Source of the DNA: Bacillus sp. T3
GTDB lineage: Bacteria > Bacillota > Bacilli > Bacillales > Cytobacillaceae
Reading direction: 5' to 3'
Length of the DNA stretch: 64,000 bases
NCBI RefSeq assembly: GCF_033449965.1
Contig: NZ_CP137761.1
Location: 248,001 to 312,000 of the forward strand
In this document: in pieces, positions 58,699 to 64,000 of the stretch
How the letters are laid out: every line of letters starts with the position of its first letter
Numbering within the stretch: position 1 is the first letter of the stretch
The notes under the pieces: generated by a model
Database searches by the model: none
What the model was told of the DNA's origin: nothing
The model's input: the letters and a program-made list of their open reading frames with translations, nothing else
Program-made: the position numbers and the translations under genes

Positions 58699-59445
58699 TT
58701 AATTTACGTGAAGAAATTTGCCTACTGCATCATCTTCTAAAATATTTCCGACGAAGAATGCACCAAATTCTCCATAACGTGCGCTCACTTCATCAAAACG
58801 CATTTCATATACGAGCTTTTTAAATTGAAGGACATCGTCAGCGAACAAGGTTACGCCCCACTCGTAATCATCGAAACCAACAGAGCCAGTGATGATTTGT
58901 TTAACTTTGCCTGCATATTTACGGCCAATCATACCGTGGCTGCGCATCATGCTGCGGCGGTCCTCCATCGGTAGCATGTACCAGTTATCATTGCCTTGGC
59001 GGCGTTTATCCATTGGATAGAAACAAACGTATTTATTTTTAGGTAAAATCGGATATAGTCGTGCAAGAACCTGTGGGTTTTGGTATGGATCCTCATCAGC
59101 AGGTAAATAATTGCTCAATTCGACCACCGATACATAAGAATGTGCTGGAATTGTGTATTCCGCCAATTTTGTTTTATTGAATTCGGTTTCAATTTCATTT
59201 AACTCTTCCATTGTTGGACGTAAAATCATCATCATGAAATCCGCCTTTTGCCCAACAATCGTATAAAGAGCATGGCTGCCTTCTTTGTTAGCCTGAGTCG
59301 TATTCCATTTTTCAACAAGCGCTAAAAATTCATGAATCGCAGTTTGGCGCTCATCACTTGATAACATTTTCCAGGTTGTCCAATCAACCGTACGGAAATC
59401 ATGCAAACAATACCAACCATCAAGAGTTTGTGCTGCTTCACTCAT
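58699..59445 (-). CDS. hemQ: HemQ, coproheme decarboxylase
   Basis: A 248-residue chlorite-dismutase-family enzyme that makes heme b from iron-coproporphyrin III, the last step of heme synthesis in Firmicutes. Motifs: TLDGWYCLHDFRTVDW, KYVCFYPMDKRRQGNDNWYM (with the catalytic Tyr) and RRSMMRSHGMIGRKYAGKV (proximal heme His), then GSVGFDDYEWGVTLFADD. Divergent from pta, as in B. subtilis (ywfI). Heme supply links it to NosC and the formate dehydrogenase cytochrome b. Confidence 0.93.
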   Translation of the reverse strand: MSEAAQTLDGWYCLHDFRTVDWTTWKMLSSDERQTAIHEFLALVEKWNTTQANKEGSHALYTIVGQKADFMMMILRPTMEELNEIETEFNKTKLAEYTIPAHSYVSVVELSNYLPADEDPYQNPQVLARLYPILPKNKYVCFYPMDKRRQGNDNWYMLPMEDRRSMMRSHGMIGRKYAGKVKQIITGSVGFDDYEWGVTLFADDVLQFKKLVYEMRFDEVSARYGEFGAFFVGNILEDDAVGKFLHVN

Positions 59446-59732
59446 TATTTATTCACTCCTAAAGCGTTTCTAAATTTTCTCAACAATACTATATCACAGT
59501 TTAGCCCGGACACATACGAATAAACACTATTGATTGTGGAAAATGTCACAGTTTGTCAGTTGAAGGGTGAATTTGGAATTGGAGAAGGATGGAAAATGGG
59601 TTGTTTTTATTATTCTTACAATTAAAAACGTTGTGAATAAAACAACTTTTTTAAAGTAAACGGTAGCATATTGAATTTAGAATTGGGAAGAGTATTCTTA
59701 AATAGAGAGTTTTTCTAGGAGGGTAATTTTTA

Positions 59733-60711
59733 ATGGCAGATTTATTTACTGATTTAAAAGCAAAAGTCTCAGGCCGTGACCTGAAGATTGTGTTTCCAGA
59801 AGGTCTTGACGAACGAATTTTGAAGGCTGCAGGCCGATTGGGCGCTGAAAAGGTGTTAACACCTGTTTTAGTTGGTGATATTGAGCAAATTCAAGCAAAA
59901 GCAGCTGAACTTAATGTTTCATTAGAAGCTTGCGAAATTTATGATCCAAAAAATTACGCAGATATGGATGCATTAGTTGCGTCCTTCGTTGAACGCCGTA
60001 AAGGCAAAGCAACCGAAGAAGATGCTCGCAAAATTTTACTGGATGAAAACTACTTCGGTACAATGCTTGTACATACGAACAAAGCTGTTGGCCTAGTAAG
60101 TGGTGCAATCCACTCTACAGCTGACACAGTTCGCCCAGCACTTCAAATCATTAAAACAAAACAGGGCGTTTCAAAAACGTCTGGCGTATTCATCATGGTT
60201 CGTGAAGATGAGAAATACGTATTTGCTGATTGCGCGATTAACATCGCACCAGATAGCAATGATTTAGCTGAAATTGCGATTGAAAGTGCGAAAACAGCTG
60301 AGATGTTTGATATCGAGCCACGTGTAGCGATGTTAAGTTTCTCAACTAAGGGCTCTGCAAAATCACCTGGAAACAGAAAAGGTTGCGAACGCGCTTGTAG
60401 TGGCTAAAGAGCGTGCACCTCAATTAGTTATTGACGGTGAATTCCAATTTGACGCAGCGTTTGTTCCGTCAGTTGCGAAGGCAAAGGCTCCAGGCTCTGT
60501 GCTTCAAGGTGATGCGAATGTATTCGTGTTCCCTAGCCTAGAAGCAGGAAATATCGGCTATAAAATTGCGCAGCGTTTAGGTAACTTTGAGGCAGTTGGT
60601 CCAATTTTACAAGGATTAAATCGCCCAGTTAATGACCTATCTCGCGGCTGTAACGAAGAGGATGTTTACAAGCTCGCGTTGATTACAGCAGGACAAGCGT
60701 TAGATCAATAA
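59733..60711 (+). CDS. pta: Phosphate acetyltransferase Pta (frameshifted)
   Basis: About 325 residues. It interconverts acetyl-CoA and acetyl phosphate in overflow metabolism. Frame one: FTDLKAKVSGRDLKIVFPEG, GLVSGAIHSTADTVRPALQI and TSGVFIMVREDEKYVFADCA INI. Frame two: QLVIDGEFQFDAAFVPSVA, ANVFVFPSLEAGNIGYKIAQ and GPILQGLNRPVNDLSRGC. One extra G at 60369-60370; removing it restores SPETEKVANALVVAKE. AGGAGGG precedes the ATG. Disruption of such a central gene is unlikely to be real. Confidence 0.9.
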
Positions 60712-60721
60712 GTAATGAGAG

Positions 60722-60750
60722 GAACCAGTTTTCGGACTGGTTCTTTTTTG
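60722..60750 (+). terminator. Terminator of pta
   Basis: GAACCAGTT pairs with ACTGGTTC around TTCGG-type loop, followed by TTTTTTG. Confidence 0.88.
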
Positions 60751-60798
60751 TTGGGTGGGTGTTGAGGGGAAGCTATTGTGCAGCGAATGATTGGGTGA

Positions 60799-60912
60799 GT
60801 GACATTATCCACATTGACCGATAAAATTGGAAATGCGACCGATAAAAAGTTCGAAGCGACCGATAAATTTCCAAATGCGACCTGGTAAAATCAGAAAGGC
60901 GACCGGGTAAAA
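60799..60912 (+). repeat. GGYCGATAAA array, RACCGATAAA variant (copy 2)
   Basis: Introduced by TGACATTATCCACATT; units GACCGATAAA or variants start at 60816, 60837, 60858, 60879 and 60901, spacings 21, 21, 21 and 22. Confidence 0.82.
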
Positions 60913-60936
60913 TTGGGACGGACTAGATTCTAGGGT

Positions 60937-61047
60937 ATGACATTATCCACTTTGGCCGGTAAGATCAAAAATAAGGTCGATAAACTATGAAATAAGGTCG
61001 ATAAAATGAAATTAGGGCCGATAAATCCCCAAATAGGGCCGATAAAT
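60937..61047 (+). repeat. GGYCGATAAA array (copy 3)
   Basis: Introduced by TGACATTATCCACTTT; units start at 60954, 60975, 60996, 61016 and 61037, spacings 21, 21, 20 and 21, identical in order to copy 1 at 11200. The gap 60712-61161 holds these two arrays and the pta terminator. Confidence 0.85.
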
Positions 61048-61161
61048 CTTTCTTGGCCAGTGCAGAATCTCCATGTTTGCCGATTAACGCTCCACTCACC
61101 CCATATTTTTAAGCCCCCACCTTATCTGTGGTATAATAACCACAAAAAAAGGAGCCAAAAC

Positions 61162-61996
61162 ATGCAACTATTGAACCAGCCCCAGTGGCGAATCATTGAT
61201 CAGTCCGGATTAGGTCCGCAATTTGATGCATTACAGTCGTTTGCGATGGATGATACATTGTGTGCCTCGGTCGGAGCCGGAAAGTCGCCTGCGACGGCAA
61301 GAGCATGGGTTCACCATCAAACGGTCGTGCTTGGAATACAAGATACGAAGCTCCCTCACCTTGCAGAAGGACTACAATATTTAGAAGACCAAAACTATCA
61401 TTATATTGTCCTGGAATTCAGGCGGCTTAGCCGTTGTACTCGATGAAGGTGTCCTGAACCTGACGCTTGTTTTCCCTGAAGCTGAAAAGGGAATCGATAT
61501 CAATCGAGGCTATGAAACAATGTGGCTCTTAATCAAGAAAATGTTTGCTGATTTTCCGTCGCACGAGATTGAGGCCAGGGAGATTACGGAGTCTTATTGC
61601 CCAGGAAGCTTTGATTTGAGTATTAGTGGGAAGAAATTTGCGGGAATTTCGCAGCGTCGCCTACGTAATGGCGTCGCTGTTCAAATATACGTCTGTGTAT
61701 CAGGAAGCGGAGCCAAGCGTGCAGAGCTCATTAAGAACTTTTATGAAAAAGCAAAACAGGAGGAGCCAACTAAGTTCACTTATCCAAATGTCAATCCGAA
61801 CGTAATGGCATCCCTAACTGAATTATTCGGCGAAGAACTAACGGTCTCGGATGTAATGGTCCGATTTTTAAAAGCATTAAAAGAAACAGGTGGAGAAATA
61901 TACTCTGGTCAGCTGAGCGAGGATGAAATCCCACCGTTTTCTGAGTATTATAAGCGAGTGGTCGAGCGCAACGAGAAAATGCTCGGGGAGGGCTAG
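61162..61996 (+). CDS. lipL: LipL, octanoyl-[GcvH]:protein N-octanoyltransferase (frameshifted)
   Basis: About 278 residues of the biotin/lipoate ligase-like fold. LipL moves octanoyl groups from GcvH to E2 subunits. Frame one: LNQPQWRIIDQSGLGPQFDA and ARAWVHHQTVVLGIQDTKLP. Frame two: NSGGLAVVLDEGVLNLTLVF, the catalytic Cys in ESYCPGSFDLSISGKKFAGI SQRR. One extra T at 61412 separates them (restored VRNSGGLAVV). AAAGGAG precedes ATG 61162. Same position behind pta as B. subtilis ywfL. Confidence 0.87.
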
Positions 61997-62099
61997 TTAT
62001 GGGGGTCTGACCTCAAGAACCCCAAAATTGCTGAAGTCGCCTCCACCTGGAAGCGACTTCGTTTAATAGATGCGTTGCCTTGTAACCTATCTCCCTTGA

Positions 62100-62400
62100 G
62101 CAAGCGCCTTCCGCTTTTCTACTTGTCTAGCTCCAGCGGCTAGAGGCTCGGGGTCATAAGCCAATCTGGCCAGAAGGTCAAAGAACGACCTTCCGTCCGG
62201 GCTCGTCTTATGCCTGTCGCCTCTGAGCAAGCCGCTTCCGCTTTTCTAGTTGTCTAGCTGCAGGCGCCAGCGTCTAGTGGACTTCGCCCATCTCCCTACG
62301 ATAAGTCAACATCGAATCGCTCTCGCTCTTCGTGTTTCCTTTATCTCAGTCGATGTGCTCCAGTCCATACGCCGCTGAACGGCGCCTTCCGCTTTTCGTT
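62100..62400. repeat. Bacillaceae intergenic repeats of the CTTTTCTAGTTGTCTAGCTSCAG type (copy 2, tandem)
   Basis: Two blocks with GCCTTCCGCTTTTCTA, TTGTCTAGCTCCAGCGGCTA, GGCTCGGGGTCATAAGCCA, AAGGTCAAAGAACGACCTT and CGTCTTATGCCTGTCGCC, then GCGCCTTCCGCTTTTC again at 62382. Related to 46171-46290. It fills the gap between lipL and rsfA. Confidence 0.75.
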
Positions 62401-63206
62401 TATTCCGCGAGTTTTTCGAGGTTTCCGTTTCGGTCCATTTTGAAGGTGGTTTGCGGGCGGTCTTCTTCCTCGAATAGGACGAGCTTGCGAGCTCTGTTCA
62501 TAATTTTCATCAAGGTTTCATAGTCTTCTTGAATAGTTTCTGTATCTTGTTCTAGATGATTGATCTTACCATTAAGCTCTTGATTTTGTTTTCTTAAATC
62601 AGAGATTTCACGCTTTAATCTTTCATTCTCACTTTTTAATATATCAACCTGATAATTTGAATGATTTAAGCTTTGTAAATAAGCGATGACCATATCCATT
62701 GTGAGTGTTCTTGCTTGTGGAACCGGCGTTGCAACAGGGATCCTTTTTTCTGGTGTTTCAATGTCTAAGCTCTCATCACTACTAGTTTGTCCAGCTTGGT
62801 CAGTATCGAAAGAACCATTTAGGGCTGCTTTCTCTAAATTGGCAAACTCTAGTTCCATCTCATTGGCAAATTCTTCGATTCCACTGGAATGAATGATTTG
62901 TGGCTCGAAATCACTAACCTGTACGGCTGGTGGTGTGTATAGCAGCTTCTTCTTGCCACTTTGATCCTTACCAAGAACTCTTTGACGCTGTTTTCGTTGT
63001 TTTTTTGCTAAATCTAATGCTTTTTCGTATTGATGGCGGACAACTGCATTCCAGCGGAAGCCACATGCAGCCGAGGTGCGATTAAGCTTATCGCCAACCT
63101 CCTCAAAGGCATTGAGCTGGGTACTTCCCTCTCTAACATGCCTTAGCACTGTTTCTGCGAGTAACAAATCATTTTCATCCGTCCATGCATCTTGACGTAT
63201 CTTCAT
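62400..63206 (-). CDS. rsfA: RsfA, prespore-specific transcription regulator
   Basis: A 268-residue Myb/SANT-like DNA-binding protein. N-terminal domain RQDAWTDENDLLLAETVLRH and NRTSAACGFRWNAVVRHQYE, a basic linker (AKKQRKQRQRVLGKDQ), an acidic middle, and a C-terminal coiled coil (SENERLKRE, LRKQNQELNGKINHLEQD). Matches the RsfA/YlbO family, which modulates the sigma-F regulon in the forespore. ATG 63206 sits eight bases after GGAG. Synteny with B. subtilis ywfN supports RsfA. Confidence 0.85.
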   Translation of the reverse strand: MKIRQDAWTDENDLLLAETVLRHVREGSTQLNAFEEVGDKLNRTSAACGFRWNAVVRHQYEKALDLAKKQRKQRQRVLGKDQSGKKKLLYTPPAVQVSDFEPQIIHSSGIEEFANEMELEFANLEKAALNGSFDTDQAGQTSSDESLDIETPEKRIPVATPVPQARTLTMDMVIAYLQSLNHSNYQVDILKSENERLKREISDLRKQNQELNGKINHLEQDTETIQEDYETLMKIMNRARKLVLFEEEDRPQTTFKMDRNGNLEKLAE

Positions 63207-63492
63207 ATTCTCAACTCCAAACATAATAATAAAATAAAATTTTAAGATGATAATTATATGATTCCCTTTTTTTTCAAGTTCTATACAAAAGGAATGAAAG
63301 GATAGTAGATTTTTGCATATATTTATATATTGGTTTTAATAAGTGACCAATAAACTAGAAAGGACTTCGACTTGCATTAGCATAAAAGAAACTGTAAAAT
63401 ACATTTGAATTTGCTCATTGCATGGGAAAAATAATACAATCGATATAGTAATCGATTTAAATAATTTTTGAATGAAGAAAGGGTTGTCCTAA

Positions 63493-63714
63493 ATGGCAAA
63501 CGAATTTCGAGTTTGCGACGATTGTCAGGCAGTGAATATAAAAACGTTAATACCACGCTTGAAGCAACTTGACCCAGAAGCGAAAATTGAAGTCGGCTGT
63601 CAGTCGTACTGTGGTCCCTGCCGCAAAAAATCATTCGCATTTGTTAATAATCGTCCGCTAGCTGCAATAACAGAAGATGACTTAATCGAGAAAATCGAGA
63701 AAAAGTTAAAATAA
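63493..63714 (+). CDS. DUF1450 (YuzB-like) protein
   Basis: A 73-residue protein with conserved cysteines in FRVCDDCQAVN and VGCQSYCGPCRKKSFAFVNN RPL. This CxxC plus CxxxCxxC pattern defines DUF1450, a thioredoxin-fold-like family that may bind a metal or Fe-S cluster. Preceded by GAAAGGG. Role unknown. Confidence 0.82.
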   Translation: MANEFRVCDDCQAVNIKTLIPRLKQLDPEAKIEVGCQSYCGPCRKKSFAFVNNRPLAAITEDDLIEKIEKKLK

Positions 63715-63760
63715 AAAATCGAAACCAAGGCACCAACAATCGTTTCGAATAACATGCACT

Positions 63761-63797
63761 TCACCTTCGATGGAAATCTAAGGTGATTTTTATTTTT
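63761..63797 (+). terminator. Terminator of the DUF1450 gene
   Basis: TCACCTT pairs with AAGGTGA across a 12-base loop, followed by TTTTTATTTTT. Confidence 0.75.
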
Positions 63798-63884
63798 ACT
63801 AAAAATTTGTCACTGAATCTTTAATGAATTGCTGGAAAAAAACGACTATAATAAAAGGAAGTTATTTACGAAAAGGGGTCAACA

Positions 63885-64000
63885 ATGGAGTATGGTGCGG
63901 AGAAATTAAATGAGGAAAAGGTATTTAAGGATCCCGTTCACCGCTACGTTCACGTTCGGGACAGAGCGATTTGGGATTTGATTGGCACGAAGGAATTTCA
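63885..64000 (+). CDS. ywfO: HD-domain phosphohydrolase YwfO, N-terminal part
   Basis: Open from ATG 63885 (GGGG seven bases upstream) to the window end. KVFKDPVHRYVHVRDRAIWD LIGTKEF agrees with the N-terminus of B. subtilis YwfO, an HD-domain protein of the dNTPase-like family; the His-Asp motif itself lies beyond the edge. It follows rsfA in B. subtilis as well. Confidence 0.85.
   Translation, partial: MEYGAEKLNEEKVFKDPVHRYVHVRDRAIWDLIGTKEF

Noticed and set aside
59535..59550. FNR-like box TGTGG-N6-TCACA between hemQ and pta
   Set aside because: No -10 hexamer lies at the class II distance on either strand, unlike the five boxes reported; probably chance.

Overview
The window reads as chromosomal DNA of a low-GC, spore-forming, denitrifying Bacillaceae (Bacillus/Neobacillus-like). 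The spore coat gene gerQ, the prespore regulator rsfA, the bacillithiol gene bshB2 and the block ywdI-ywdK-gerQ ... hemQ-pta-lipL ... rsfA-ywfO all have close counterparts in the same neighbourhood in Bacillus subtilis. The species cannot be fixed from the sequence alone.

Layout. 1-3.2 kb: start of a chemoreceptor gene, a PilZ protein and a three-gene prepilin operon. 3.4-4.8 kb: gltC and a small zinc-ribbon protein. 4.9-26.9 kb: a denitrification island. A forward module nosD-nosL-nosY-nosF faces, across a two-component system and several redox-linked genes (purU, a cupin, a Crp/Fnr regulator with N-terminal cysteines, a DUF2249 protein, a ybaK homologue, alkD and others), a reverse operon nosC-nosZ-nosB-nosD-nosY-nosF-lipoprotein. 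A TetR/ABC-transporter unit lies inside it. 26.9-30.4 kb: a second Crp/Fnr regulator, bshB2-yojF and pdxK. 30.8-43.5 kb: formate respiration. An fdhD / selenocysteine formate dehydrogenase (alpha, beta, gamma) / fdhE group is followed by molybdenum cofactor genes (mobA, moeA, a moeA fusion, moaE, moaD, moeB). 43.7-46.8 kb: ywdI, ywdK, an IS3-family insertion and gerQ. 47-51 kb: a thiamin operon (tenI-thiO-thiS-thiG-thiF) under a TPP riboswitch. 51.4-58.7 kb: 2-keto-3-deoxygluconate catabolism (kduI, kduD, yhcH, kdgT, kdgK, kdgR, kdgA) plus an aldo-keto reductase. 58.7-64 kb: hemQ, pta, lipL, rsfA, a DUF1450 protein and the start of ywfO.

How it fits together. Formate oxidation outside the membrane, needing molybdopterin-guanine dinucleotide and selenocysteine, can feed menaquinol-linked reduction of nitrogen oxides ending at the Sec-exported NosZ. 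FNR-type boxes lie about 41.5 bp from a predicted start in front of fdhD, nosC, nosD, the cupin gene and the DUF2249 gene, which suggests shared anaerobic control by the two Crp/Fnr proteins.

Most notable are: (1) an in-frame UGA with a textbook SECIS hairpin in the formate dehydrogenase gene; (2) two unrelated families of intergenic arrays whose units repeat every 20-21 bp, with the spacing order itself conserved between copies; (3) an IS3-family element inserted precisely in the loop of the ywdK terminator; (4) a nine-copy MITE-like repeat family.

Caution: 18 genes are interrupted by 21 apparent single-base frameshifts, several in homopolymers and several in housekeeping genes. This looks more like uncorrected sequencing error than gene decay, so these genes are annotated as single coding regions.
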